Shown here in pieces: positions 55,299 to 64,000 of a stretch of DNA of 64,000 bases. The notes beneath the pieces were generated by a model, which had not been told where the DNA came from, ran no database searches, and saw only the letters and a program-made list of their open reading frames with translations. Origin of the DNA: a virus. Made by a program: the position numbers and the translations under genes. The first letter of the stretch is position 1, and each line of letters starts with the position of its first letter. Location: the IMG/VR virus record IMGVR_UViG_3300046820_000975, positions 47,925-111,924 of that record; one strand, given 5' to 3'.

Positions 55299-58200
55299 AT
55301 GGCAAACTTTTGTCCATCTGGCCCAGAATGGTCAGCACTTGAAAAAGAATTAGGTAAAGGTGACGCAACAACTGCGTTACTTTTAAATGGTAATGCTGGC
55401 CTAAGTAATCCAATTCCATCTGTAGCTGAAGCAAAAGCTATATTACACAATCTAATGATTGATGATAAAGATGAGCAGATGGTTAAATCATCTGACTCAT
55501 ATAAGCTGGTAAAAGCAAAAGAGGAGTTGGCACGTTTGCAAAACGCAATGATCAGTGCTACGCCAGATCAACAACAAACACTTGAAGTTCTCAGAAAGAG
55601 TGCTGAGTCTCGCGTCTTGTTTCACAAAGGAAATATTGAACGTGTAGCTAAAGGAGAAGAACCAATTAAAACTTTATCTGTCAGTACGCTAATGGGATCT
55701 TCAGAATTTAATGGAGATCCTTCTAAGTATGAAGCATTTAAATTGTTTGGTACTTTTATGCACGAGGTTATTGAAAGAGCACAGATCTTAACTAACCTTG
55801 CAAACAAACCTAACGTAAACATTAATGATGTCTTTAACAGAGAGTTCTTTGATGAAGTATACGCTAAGTTTCAAAAGAGAAGTCAGTTTGAAATATCAGG
55901 ACTAACACCTGATACATTGTTTGTTTTATCTAAACAACTTATTGATCAGATCAGCCATTACAAAGCACAAGGTTGTGTAATATTACCAGAGGTAAGTATC
56001 AGTGGATATACTAACTATGCTAACATGGTAGTAGGAAGGATTGATATGATGGTCATTGATCCATTTGGTAAAATTAAAATCCTTGATTTTAAAACTAAAA
56101 AGTGTCACTCAATCATTGATGTGGACGCTTCAGGTAATCGTATAGTAAGTGCTGATAGAGTATACCTTGAACTTGCAGATGAATCAAAAGAGATTACTGC
56201 AAAACCAGGAACACACTCAAGCTTTGCAAAAGGTAAACGTTCTGCTTATGACTCATGGGCATTACAGCTACAGATCTATAACAATATGTTAGAAAGCGCA
56301 GGTTTATCTGTTGACAATCATTCTATCATTGGTCTTGTTTACCAAACTAATGATTCTCAAGAGTTTATGGGTGCATCAACATTAGTGTTTAATGATGATA
56401 ACTTTTATAACTATGCAGGTGTTGCTGTAGTACCAAACGGTGCAGGATATGTTAAAGTAGATCCAGCAGCTAAAAAGAAAAAGATTGATGGCTTACGTGC
56501 ATTAGTTGATGAGATTATTCCTACAGGTAAGGAGAAAGAAAAAGCAGCAGAGAAACAAGCAAAGCAAGATTTCATACCAACCAAAGCACAAAACGATAAG
56601 TTACGTGATAAAATTCAATCTGTATTAAATTCAGAATTAGCTGACCTTGGTAAACAAATCAATCTTCTTTCAAAGAATGATAAGAACAATCCTACCTTGG
56701 CTGTACTTAAACAGCACAGAGAAGCTTTGATGAAACTTAGAACACGTTTCCAAAACATGTCTGAAGAAGACAGACAGTACTCTTACAACTTCTCATTAAC
56801 CATGGACTTCGTTCTACAAGAGTTGGCAAACTTTGAGAAAGAGTCAATGGCTGATATGGAAAAGATACGTAGCACTGATACTGAAAACTTAACGCAGAAC
56901 AATGATACGTTAAAAGCAATGACTGCGCGTTTCCAAAAATCAAGAACTGCAGCTGCTATTGTTGATGCGTTAAGTGAGATTGTCAGTGAAGCAAGACGTA
57001 ATAAGTCTAACGGTATCACAGAAGGTAGTGAAGTATATGAGAAGATTGAAACATTACGTTCAATGATTGCAGGTGTTGAAGCTGATTTCAGAGAAGCAAG
57101 TATTAAATGCGCTATTAAAATTTTTAGATCTCCAGGTGAAGAGAATTTTAAAAGCGTAAAGAAAGATGTACAAAATGCATTAGCACCTAAGTTAGCATTA
57201 GCAAGAAAACAACTTGAAGATTTAAAAGCTGGTAAGTATGCTGGTGTATGGAATACAATCAAAGCTAAAACATTTAGTTTCTTAAGTAAAGATTATAAAG
57301 AGAAACTTGCACAAAAGATTGGACCTGATGGTGCTGGTATCTTAAACGCTATTGAATCTAAAGAGCGTGAAGTTATGAAGCTTGAAGCTTTAGTAAATCA
57401 TGGTATTGACTACAATGATGATTCTATGGCAGCTTACATAAATGGATTAACAGATCCTGCAGCTGTTGGATTATTTGTTGGTAACTCTAACATATATAAT
57501 CCTAGTGCAATCATGGGAGGAATTGGAGCTATGCTTGTAGATCCAGGTTCTCTTGTCGCAGGCGCATCAAGTTCTGAACTTGGTATATCTTCGTTTGTAT
57601 TATGCATGAAGAATGCAGAGGCACAAATGCGTAGAAACTTACAAGAAGATTTTCTTGCATTAGATTTTGATAAACGTATGGAAAAAATGCTAAAGCGTTT
57701 TTCAATTGAAGAATTGAATGATGCTATTAGCGAATGGCGTACTGTTTCTTACAGAGATAAAGATGGCAACTTACAAGAAAAGCAAGAGTTATATATTGTT
57801 AAACCTTACTCAGAACAGTATGAGAAAACTTATACTGAACACAATGATACCTTAAGAACTTACTCTAAAGAAATTAGTGAACTAGAAGAAAAAGTATATT
57901 CAAGTTTTGGTAAACCAGAACATGATGGGTTAAAAGCTGATTTGATTGCAAAGCGTTCTGAACGTGACATGTACAAAGCGCAACATATTCAATGGATGAT
58001 TGACAACTGTAGTCTTCCTTATAATGAGGACTTCTACAAGTTGCAGCAGATGTTACCAGAAGAGATACGTGAACCATTACAGAAATTGTATTTGGAAATG
58101 GAAATTCTTCAACATACATCAGGTGCTGAAAACAGATCATCTGTCATGGATGCTGATGACTTTGATCGTATGCAAGAGATTCAAGTTGAGATACGTAAAC

Positions 58201-61200
58201 TAAGAAACAAAGCAAAAGAACTTAATCCGCAGTACGCAGAGTACATGGATAAGTTTAATGAGTTGTACGATTATGAAGAAGATGAAGCTGCGTTTAAACG
58301 TGCACACGATGCTGCGTTAGCTAAATATTCTGGTACACCTCAGATGGAAGAATGGTTAAAACAAAATGAAATCATGGTTCCAACTGAAGAATGGTACGAG
58401 CGTCTTAATGAATTGTATGAAGAGCGTGCTGCTTTATATGGTGAAGATGCTGATAGCGAAGCTATCGCAGAGTTAATGGAACGTCGCAGAGAGATCTTGC
58501 GTCCTCATAAACCTAACGGTAAATTTACTTCTAAGTTTATGACTGCAGATGAAGTTTCTGAATTGGATTCTATCTATAATGCGTTAGATCAAATTTTTGC
58601 AGAAAAAGAAATATCTGGTAAAGGTAAAGTTTTAACTGGTGCATCTAAAGATAGAGCGCGTAGTATCAGAAACGAGATTAACAGATTAAGTCAAACAAAG
58701 ATCAGCAACACATACACTGAAACATTTAACTCAATGACTAATTTGTTAAATGCAAGAAAGTCTGAAGTACTTACAGCAGAAGCAAATGAAATCAAAGTAA
58801 AAGCTGCAGGTAGTGGTGCAACAGCAGAAGAGATTGCTAAAGCTGAACAAGAAAGAATTGCTGTAACTGAAGCATTCTCAAGATATGAAACTGAATACAA
58901 AGAGTGGTATAATAAAAACCACAATACAAAGTATGAATCTATTTTGACAGGATTTGATCCACATAACAAAGTAGTTAAGCAATTTAACTATGAGCGTGTA
59001 CCTTCTGTTGAAGCTGAAGCACAATACCTTAAACCAAAACATCCTAAGTTTACAAAACGTGTATTAAAAGAGTCAGCTAAGAATCCTAATTATCATCTTA
59101 GTGCAGACAATATTCCAATGCCTAAAGGTGTAAACAAAGATGCTAAAGGTCAGATTGATATTGATAATCGTACTGTTGATCCAAGAAACATCAACGCAAA
59201 GTACAATCAAATAATGGCTGATCCTGAACTTAGTGAGTTTTATACTGCACTAACTTCAATGCACTTTAATCTTCAAAAAAAGATTGAAGGTAATCCTGTT
59301 GGTTATAAAGTTCCTGGATACGCTGCGTCAACTGTAGAAAACATTGCGCGTAAAGGTATTATGGGATCTATTGATGCTGAAGTAAAGAAGTTCATTGATG
59401 CAAACTTAAACGTTCATGGTGAACAAGACTTAGCTGCAAACGTGTTTGGTGATGCTGGTCAAGTAATACGCATGGGTCACTCACACCAATTAAGCAAAGA
59501 CTTGCAAACGCAAGATGCTATTGGTGCTGTAATGAAATACGCATTAGAAGCACATCATAACATTGCAATGCAAGAAGTTGCACCAATGTCAGAAGCTTAC
59601 ATTCAGTTGTTAGAACTTAAAGCTGAAGATCTTAAAAAAGAAATTCAAAAAGGTAAGACTACCTATACAGATGACAAAGGCAACGTTATTGAAGTTGACA
59701 TGTCTAAACGTTTGAATGACTTGCAGAATGTTATTGAACAATGTAAGTTTGAACGTGATAAGTATATTTATGGTCAAACTGAATTCAGTAATTCAGAAGC
59801 AAGTAGAAAGATTAAGAAGTTTGTAAATGGCGTATTCAAATATACAAGCTTTATTCGTTTGAGCTTTGATATGGCAGCTCAAACAAAGAACTATTTCTCT
59901 GGTAACATCCAAGCATTTATTGCTGCAGGTGGTAGCAAATCAGATCACTACTCTATGCAAGACTTTGCATGGGCCAAAGGTAAGTTATATGGTTATGATG
60001 GATTCCTAGCTAATTACTTTAAAGACTGGGGTAAAGTTTCTGACATTAGTGAATCAACAATGCTTTATCGTATGTTGAATCCTGCACAGAAAGATTACTC
60101 ACATTATCTTGAAGACATTACTGCAGGACGTACCAGACGTATAGGAGCTAAGCTTCTTAACTTCCAGGAAATGGGATATATGTTACAGGAAAACGGTGAT
60201 ACAGAAATTGCTGTTACTGTGATGTATGCTGTTATGAAACACTACAAGTACGAGAAGATTAAGAAAGTTAATCCTGATGGATCAGTAGAATTTGAATTAG
60301 ATGATAATGGTAACCCAGTAATGGTAAGTGCAGCTGAAGCATATTACAAAGATGCAAAAGGAATGCTTGTACGCAGACCTGATGTTAACTATAAACAATC
60401 TGATGAAGATCGTTTGAGAAACATTATCTACTCAGAAATGCGTCGTACACAAGGTAACTATGCTAAAGCAGATATGACCAGATTTGAACGTGGTCCTATT
60501 GGTAAGTTTGTTTTCTTCTTCCGTAAGTACTTGATACCACAATTGTTAAATCGTTTTGGTTACATGCGTCCTAACTATGAAGCAGGTGAAGCAGCTATGG
60601 GATACTGGCGTGCTGTATATGATTGCTGGAAATTCTATGGTGCAGCAAACACTACAAAACACTTTATATTAGGTAACAAACTTGCTAAAAAGTTTGGTAG
60701 CAACGTTGACGTATATGATGTAATTGACCCTGCAACTGGAAAAACTGTTCAGATGAGTGGTGATTTCTATAGCAGAAAGATTGATCAATCAAGACGTGAT
60801 GCTATTGCAATGGCCATTGTATCTATGATGGGTATGATGCTAGTAGCAGCATTACGTGGACGTGATGATGATGAACCTATTGGTATGATTGAAGGTAATA
60901 TGATGCGTGTTCTCTGGGGTGTAAAGGGTGAAACCTTGGCAATGTTCCCACTAGGTGGTGGATCAGATGAGTATATCAGAAACTTCACAACCATCTCAGT
61001 TTATACACGTGAAGTACAAGCAGCTGGACGTTTTGCGTCACACGCCTGGACTCTGGGACGTGCTAAACTTATGGGATTGGATGAAATGCCTGACAGAGAT
61101 GAGGATCCATACAGCTATGAGATCTACAAAGGAGCTTATTACACACGTAAATCTGGCTCTTATGAGAAAGGGGAAGCTAAGATTGTAAAGGACTTTGTTG

Positions 61201-61277
61201 ACTTCTCAGGTATGCGTAACTTCAGAAACTTCTTCAGTCCAGAAGAAATGGTACAACAACAGAAAAGACAACAATAA
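55299..61277 (+). CDS. Giant virion protein with N-terminal PD-(D/E)XK nuclease
   Basis: This 1992-residue protein starts 1 base after the polymerase stop. Residues about 120-290 form a PD-(D/E)XK nuclease of the RecB/Cas4-like kind: GTFMHEVIE (His155), Glu231 in LPEVSIS, GRID (Asp249), and DFK (Asp263, Lys265). The Glu-Asp-Lys set is complete, so it could be active. Long coiled coils follow (about residues 390-700 and 860-1200), with hydrophobic Gly/Ala segments near 700-760 and a clear hydrophobic stretch close to the C-terminus (AMAIVSMMGMMLVAAL, about 1830-1845). It may be an ejected protein that cuts host DNA or trims the phage genome, or may help the polymerase enter. Being adjacent to the polymerase suggests joint delivery. 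Confidence 0.65.
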   Translation: MANFCPSGPEWSALEKELGKGDATTALLLNGNAGLSNPIPSVAEAKAILHNLMIDDKDEQMVKSSDSYKLVKAKEELARLQNAMISATPDQQQTLEVLRKSAESRVLFHKGNIERVAKGEEPIKTLSVSTLMGSSEFNGDPSKYEAFKLFGTFMHEVIERAQILTNLANKPNVNINDVFNREFFDEVYAKFQKRSQFEISGLTPDTLFVLSKQLIDQISHYKAQGCVILPEVSISGYTNYANMVVGRIDMMVIDPFGKIKILDFKTKKCHSIIDVDASGNRIVSADRVYLELADESKEITAKPGTHSSFAKGKRSAYDSWALQLQIYNNMLESAGLSVDNHSIIGLVYQTNDSQEFMGASTLVFNDDNFYNYAGVAVVPNGAGYVKVDPAAKKKKIDGLRALVDEIIPTGKEKEKAAEKQAKQDFIPTKAQNDKLRDKIQSVLNSELADLGKQINLLSKNDKNNPTLAVLKQHREALMKLRTRFQNMSEEDRQYSYNFSLTMDFVLQELANFEKESMADMEKIRSTDTENLTQNNDTLKAMTARFQKSRTAAAIVDALSEIVSEARRNKSNGITEGSEVYEKIETLRSMIAGVEADFREASIKCAIKIFRSPGEENFKSVKKDVQNALAPKLALARKQLEDLKAGKYAGVWNTIKAKTFSFLSKDYKEKLAQKIGPDGAGILNAIESKEREVMKLEALVNHGIDYNDDSMAAYINGLTDPAAVGLFVGNSNIYNPSAIMGGIGAMLVDPGSLVAGASSSELGISSFVLCMKNAEAQMRRNLQEDFLALDFDKRMEKMLKRFSIEELNDAISEWRTVSYRDKDGNLQEKQELYIVKPYSEQYEKTYTEHNDTLRTYSKEISELEEKVYSSFGKPEHDGLKADLIAKRSERDMYKAQHIQWMIDNCSLPYNEDFYKLQQMLPEEIREPLQKLYLEMEILQHTSGAENRSSVMDADDFDRMQEIQVEIRKLRNKAKELNPQYAEYMDKFNELYDYEEDEAAFKRAHDAALAKYSGTPQMEEWLKQNEIMVPTEEWYERLNELYEERAALYGEDADSEAIAELMERRREILRPHKPNGKFTSKFMTADEVSELDSIYNALDQIFAEKEISGKGKVLTGASKDRARSIRNEINRLSQTKISNTYTETFNSMTNLLNARKSEVLTAEANEIKVKAAGSGATAEEIAKAEQERIAVTEAFSRYETEYKEWYNKNHNTKYESILTGFDPHNKVVKQFNYERVPSVEAEAQYLKPKHPKFTKRVLKESAKNPNYHLSADNIPMPKGVNKDAKGQIDIDNRTVDPRNINAKYNQIMADPELSEFYTALTSMHFNLQKKIEGNPVGYKVPGYAASTVENIARKGIMGSIDAEVKKFIDANLNVHGEQDLAANVFGDAGQVIRMGHSHQLSKDLQTQDAIGAVMKYALEAHHNIAMQEVAPMSEAYIQLLELKAEDLKKEIQKGKTTYTDDKGNVIEVDMSKRLNDLQNVIEQCKFERDKYIYGQTEFSNSEASRKIKKFVNGVFKYTSFIRLSFDMAAQTKNYFSGNIQAFIAAGGSKSDHYSMQDFAWAKGKLYGYDGFLANYFKDWGKVSDISESTMLYRMLNPAQKDYSHYLEDITAGRTRRIGAKLLNFQEMGYMLQENGDTEIAVTVMYAVMKHYKYEKIKKVNPDGSVEFELDDNGNPVMVSAAEAYYKDAKGMLVRRPDVNYKQSDEDRLRNIIYSEMRRTQGNYAKADMTRFERGPIGKFVFFFRKYLIPQLLNRFGYMRPNYEAGEAAMGYWRAVYDCWKFYGAANTTKHFILGNKLAKKFGSNVDVYDVIDPATGKTVQMSGDFYSRKIDQSRRDAIAMAIVSMMGMMLVAALRGRDDDEPIGMIEGNMMRVLWGVKGETLAMFPLGGGSDEYIRNFTTISVYTREVQAAGRFASHAWTLGRAKLMGLDEMPDRDEDPYSYEIYKGAYYTRKSGSYEKGEAKIVKDFVDFSGMRNFRNFFSPEEMVQQQKRQQ

Positions 61278-61304
61278 TAGCTAAAAAATTGGTAAATTAT
61301 AATA

Positions 61305-61327
61305 AGGGGTAGCCAAAAACTACCCCT
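61305..61327 (+). promoter_or_regulatory. Hairpin close to the fibre gene start
   Basis: AGGGGTAG (61305-61312) and CTACCCCT (61320-61327) form a perfect 8-bp stem around CCAAAAA, 9 bases before the ATG at 61337. No T-run follows, so it is not an ordinary terminator. It could protect the mRNA end or control initiation. AAATTATA (61294-61301) precedes it, as at the twin repeat near 8497. Confidence 0.5.
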
Positions 61328-61336
61328 ACAATTAAC

Positions 61337-63502
61337 ATGGGTTCAAAGTTTATCGTTCCTTTAGAGCTACCAAACTATAACGCTACACCAACAAACACAG
61401 CTGACCCTAGCTTTGGATTGGTGTATCTTAAAGATGATTGGTTAAAACGCGCACTCAATCTTGGTATTGAACAAGATTTGGTATTGGAACACCCTTTGGA
61501 TAACTTTAGCGTTTTGGGTACTGGTAATACTGGTGCTATCACAAGTGCTGATACAGTTGAAGAAGCATTTGATAAACTTCAGCAAAGTCTTTATATAAAT
61601 TTAGTTGGTGACGTTACTGGTACTGCAGCATATAATGCAGGCAATCTTGAAATTGTCACAACTGTTGTAGGAGGAGGATCTTCCGTTCCATTAACTGCAA
61701 CAAAGTTTAATACAAATCATAATACAGCACTTGGTAACCCATACCTTATAGATGATATTGTCTATTATTCTGGACATATTTATAAAGCACTAGCAAACAA
61801 TGATGCAATTACTCCAGCAATAGGAGGTAATGCATACTGGTCAGATTTAGGTGCTGGTTTTCCGTACAGACAAAATGTTGTTGATTGGAATGCCACTTCT
61901 GGTGATTATCAGATTTTAAATAAACCTACTAGTCTAAGTAGTTTTACTAATGATCCTGGGTATTTAACCGTAGAATCTGATCCTGTGTTTACTGCATCTG
62001 ATGCATATGGTATTACAGCAACTGATATTTCTAATTGGAATGCTGCTTATGCTGCAATAGATACAGCTCACATACTTTCAGCTACTGTTTACGCAACTGA
62101 AGATATTCCGCGAGGACATGTTGTTAATGTAATAACTGGACATACAGTCAATCCTTCGTTAGGATTACCTGGGGTTGCTAATGCTGATAAAGCAACAGAA
62201 TCTTTATCTAACAATGTATTAGGTATTGTACCATTTACAATCAACAATAATGATACTGGTGAAGTTATCATGAAAGGTCCTGTTTACGGATTAGATACAC
62301 ATGGTGCAAGTCTTGGTGACTTTGCTTGGGTAGGAGCTTCTGGTGATTTAGTATATACAAGACCTTCAGCTCCAGAACATGCTGTTTATGTTGGTGTTGT
62401 TACAGTTGTTGATGCATCTAATGGATCTATCTTTGTAGATGTTCAAAATGGTTTTGAATTGTCAGAACTTCATGATGTATTGATATCAGGTACACCTAAT
62501 GATAAAGATGTTCTTTATTATGATGCTCCTAGTGGAACTTGGAAAAATGATTCTATTTCTGCTATTGGTGGTGGATCTACTGGTGGTGTTGCTCATGCAA
62601 CTGTTTCAGGAACAGATACATACACTGCAACAATTACAGGTGTTGCATCTTACGCTGATGGTGATGCTTATTTGATAAGATTTACAAACGGTAATACTAC
62701 AAGTGCTACGTTAAACATTAACAGTTTAGGTGCTATTGCATTATATAGAAACAATGATGGTCCATTAATTGGTGGTGATATAGTTGATGGTGCTGAAATG
62801 CTTTGTGTTTATAATTCTACAACAAATGCATTTCAATGTATTGGTACTGCACCAAATACATTATTAGCATACGTAACTAACGCAGAATCAACAACTATTA
62901 CAAAAGGTCAACCTGTTTATGTATATGGTGGTACTGGTGATAGAATTACTGTTAAGTTAGCTTACAATACTTCTGATGCAACTTCTGCTCAGACAATTGG
63001 TATTGTTCAATCTGCATCAATTGCAGCAAACCAAAAAGGTTTAATTGTAGTTCAAGGTCAGTTAGATAATTTAAGTTTGTTTCCAACTTCTACTTGGGCA
63101 GATGGTGATTTTATTTACTTAGGTGCAACTCCTGGATCTGTTACAAATGTAAAACCTTATGCTCCAAGTCATTTGGTTTACTTAGGTTATGTAACTACAG
63201 CAAGTAACGGTAGTGCAGGTAGAATGCATGTTAAAGTTCAGAATGGTTATGAGCTTGATGAATTGCATAATGTACAAGCAACAAGTCCTTCTAACAATGA
63301 TGTACTAGCTTATGAAACTGGTACACCTGGACAATGGAAAACTAAATCTATATCAACTGTACTAGGATATACTCCTGTCCCTGATACAAGAAATATTACT
63401 ATTAATGGGGAAACTCATAACTTAACTGCTGATGCAACCTTTACAGTTTCTGCAGGTAATACAGTCGGAATAAACTTAGCAAACTATTATAACTTCTTTT
63501 AA
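61337..63502 (+). CDS. Tail fibre / receptor-binding-type protein with duplicated module
   Basis: This 721-residue protein starts after the hairpin at 61305. The first 110 residues are a likely virion-attachment region (TSADTVEEAFDKLQQSL). Two copies of a module of about 165 residues lie at about 245-411 and 508-676. Each ends in the pattern VQNGFELSELHDV / VQNGYELDELHNV and then W-K-x-x-SIS. Between them, about residues 414-505, is a beta module common in phage fibres (SYADGDAYLIRFTNG, then TLNINSLGA). The C-terminus (NITINGETHNLTADATF) is also a frequent fibre-end pattern. Its place at the end of the module and repeated beta design suit host recognition. The receptor is not predictable. Confidence 0.65.
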   Translation: MGSKFIVPLELPNYNATPTNTADPSFGLVYLKDDWLKRALNLGIEQDLVLEHPLDNFSVLGTGNTGAITSADTVEEAFDKLQQSLYINLVGDVTGTAAYNAGNLEIVTTVVGGGSSVPLTATKFNTNHNTALGNPYLIDDIVYYSGHIYKALANNDAITPAIGGNAYWSDLGAGFPYRQNVVDWNATSGDYQILNKPTSLSSFTNDPGYLTVESDPVFTASDAYGITATDISNWNAAYAAIDTAHILSATVYATEDIPRGHVVNVITGHTVNPSLGLPGVANADKATESLSNNVLGIVPFTINNNDTGEVIMKGPVYGLDTHGASLGDFAWVGASGDLVYTRPSAPEHAVYVGVVTVVDASNGSIFVDVQNGFELSELHDVLISGTPNDKDVLYYDAPSGTWKNDSISAIGGGSTGGVAHATVSGTDTYTATITGVASYADGDAYLIRFTNGNTTSATLNINSLGAIALYRNNDGPLIGGDIVDGAEMLCVYNSTTNAFQCIGTAPNTLLAYVTNAESTTITKGQPVYVYGGTGDRITVKLAYNTSDATSAQTIGIVQSASIAANQKGLIVVQGQLDNLSLFPTSTWADGDFIYLGATPGSVTNVKPYAPSHLVYLGYVTTASNGSAGRMHVKVQNGYELDELHNVQATSPSNNDVLAYETGTPGQWKTKSISTVLGYTPVPDTRNITINGETHNLTADATFTVSAGNTVGINLANYYNFF
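62068..63365 (+). repeat. Two divergent copies of a fibre module
   Basis: Copy 1 is at about 62068-62568 and copy 2 at about 62860-63365, separated by a different beta module. Protein landmarks are shared (L-V-Y-x-G-x-V-T near the middle, VQNG-x-EL-x-ELH-x-V, then the W-K-x-x-SIS end), but the DNA is well diverged, so duplication is old or by recombination between fibres. Confidence 0.6.
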
Positions 63503-63528
63503 TTTTGTAAACCAAACAAATATTAACT

Positions 63529-63978
63529 ATGCCCGCAAATACAACTCCCGTCTTCGTCTTAACTCCCAATCGTGGTACCGATGGTAGTGGTAACTATGGT
63601 ACAAGATTGACTACAGCAAATGCTACACGTGACTTATCTACTACTACAAATGGTGGACTTATATTATCTGCAGGTGCCAATGGTACTCGTGTAGAATCAA
63701 TCACTTTTACACATAACGCAGCTTCTCAAACTCAGGCTTCTATTGCAGCAGTTGGACGTATATTTATATGTACATCTGCAGCAGCTGCAAACCCTAGAAT
63801 TCTTTCTGAAGTTGCTTTAGCAGCTGTAACTCCTTCTGCAACAGCAGTTGGTCAAACACAAACAATTACTTTTTCACCTCCTTTGTTTGTACCTTCTGGT
63901 GCTCATTTATGGGCAACTATCAGTGCTACACAAACTTCAGGAGCATATGATGTTACTGTTCAAGGTGGTGATTACTAA
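63529..63978 (+). CDS. Small beta-rich structural protein
   Basis: This 149-residue protein has a complete frame. It is Thr/Ala/Ser-rich and predicted beta throughout, with the pattern SITFTHNAA, RIFICTS and a C-terminus HLWATISATQTSG then VQGGDY. Many tailed phages have a short protein of this kind next to fibre genes, so a tail tip, fibre accessory or virion decoration role is plausible. It lies 26 bases after the fibre gene with the leader ATATTAACT before ATG, very similar to the leader of the next gene (TTATAACT), hinting at a series of similarly expressed small genes beyond the window. No motif reveals function. Confidence 0.55.
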   Translation: MPANTTPVFVLTPNRGTDGSGNYGTRLTTANATRDLSTTTNGGLILSAGANGTRVESITFTHNAASQTQASIAAVGRIFICTSAAAANPRILSEVALAAVTPSATAVGQTQTITFSPPLFVPSGAHLWATISATQTSGAYDVTVQGGDY

Positions 63979-63995
63979 TTTTTAAATTTATAACT

Positions 63996-64000
63996 ATGTC
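63996..64000 (+). CDS. Start of a further gene, cut by the window end
   Basis: ATG at 63996 follows TTTATAACT, the same type of A/T-rich start context as at 63529. Only five bases are visible, so nothing can be said about the product. Confidence 0.35.

Noticed and set aside
61298-61303. TATAAT as a -10 box before the fibre gene
   Set aside because: No matching upstream element; sigma70-type -10 boxes are not the Bacteroidota pattern and AT-rich DNA gives many chance hits.
1-64000. Stop-codon reassignment, tRNA genes, CRISPR arrays, integrase or insertion sequences
   Set aside because: Genes end at all three standard stops with no internal suppressions needed; no cloverleaf, spacer array, transposase or terminal inverted repeats were seen.

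Overview
The window is about 64 kb of the late (virion) gene module of a large tailed phage. All recognisable genes lie on the + strand, stop codons are standard, and the sequence is AT-rich. Three features place it with crAss-like phages (Crassvirales) or close relatives infecting Bacteroidota: the gene order (terminase large subunit, portal, scaffold-like protein, major capsid protein, connector/ring proteins, a very large tail protein, then a run of huge virion proteins); a 4442-residue protein with the DFDVD catalytic signature of crAss-like virion RNA polymerases; and A-rich, Shine-Dalgarno-poor translation starts plus one good Bacteroidota-type promoter (TTTG-N20-TATATTTG). Family assignments come from reading the proteins, not from searches.

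Layout. 1-7275: TerL (5' end outside the window), portal, scaffold-like protein, major capsid protein. 7276-7483: a hairpin-dense intergenic stretch with an intrinsic terminator. 7484-9858: capsid-proximal protein, connector-like protein, and an intact non-haem ferritin. 9962-11677: an S/T/A-rich structural protein with its own leader element and a strong terminator, likely a high-copy virion component. 11783-15228: five small or Cys-containing structural genes, including a 51-residue zinc-knuckle ORF (12361-12516) and two fibre/appendage-like proteins sharing an N-terminal module. 15273-15343: a terminator followed at once by the Bacteroidota-type promoter. 15373-24119: metallophosphatase, possible HU/IHF-like protein, two connector/ring proteins, a small HExxH zincin and a 1550-residue muzzle/stabilisation-like tail protein, mostly translationally coupled by 1- or 4-nt overlaps.

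24119-61277: seven giant proteins (768 to 4442 residues), probably cargo or ejection proteins carried in the virion and injected with the DNA. Recognisable modules are a peptidoglycan-binding domain, a segment patterned like an outer-membrane beta-barrel, two HExxH zincins, a ParB-like fold, the virion RNA polymerase catalytic loop, a C-terminal DUF4326 + ADP-ribosyltransferase-like + SLOG cluster, and a PD-(D/E)XK nuclease. 61337-64000: tail-fibre gene with a duplicated module, a small structural protein, and the start codon of a further gene.

Most notable: the ferritin inside the virion operon; the putative beta-barrel segment; the nucleotide-ligand domain cluster fused to the RNA polymerase; a recurrent YGGL-x-KF/GG motif scattered over three consecutive giant proteins; a duplicated leader element at 4295 and 9868 whose hairpin stems differ in sequence but keep pairing; and the structured region after the capsid gene.
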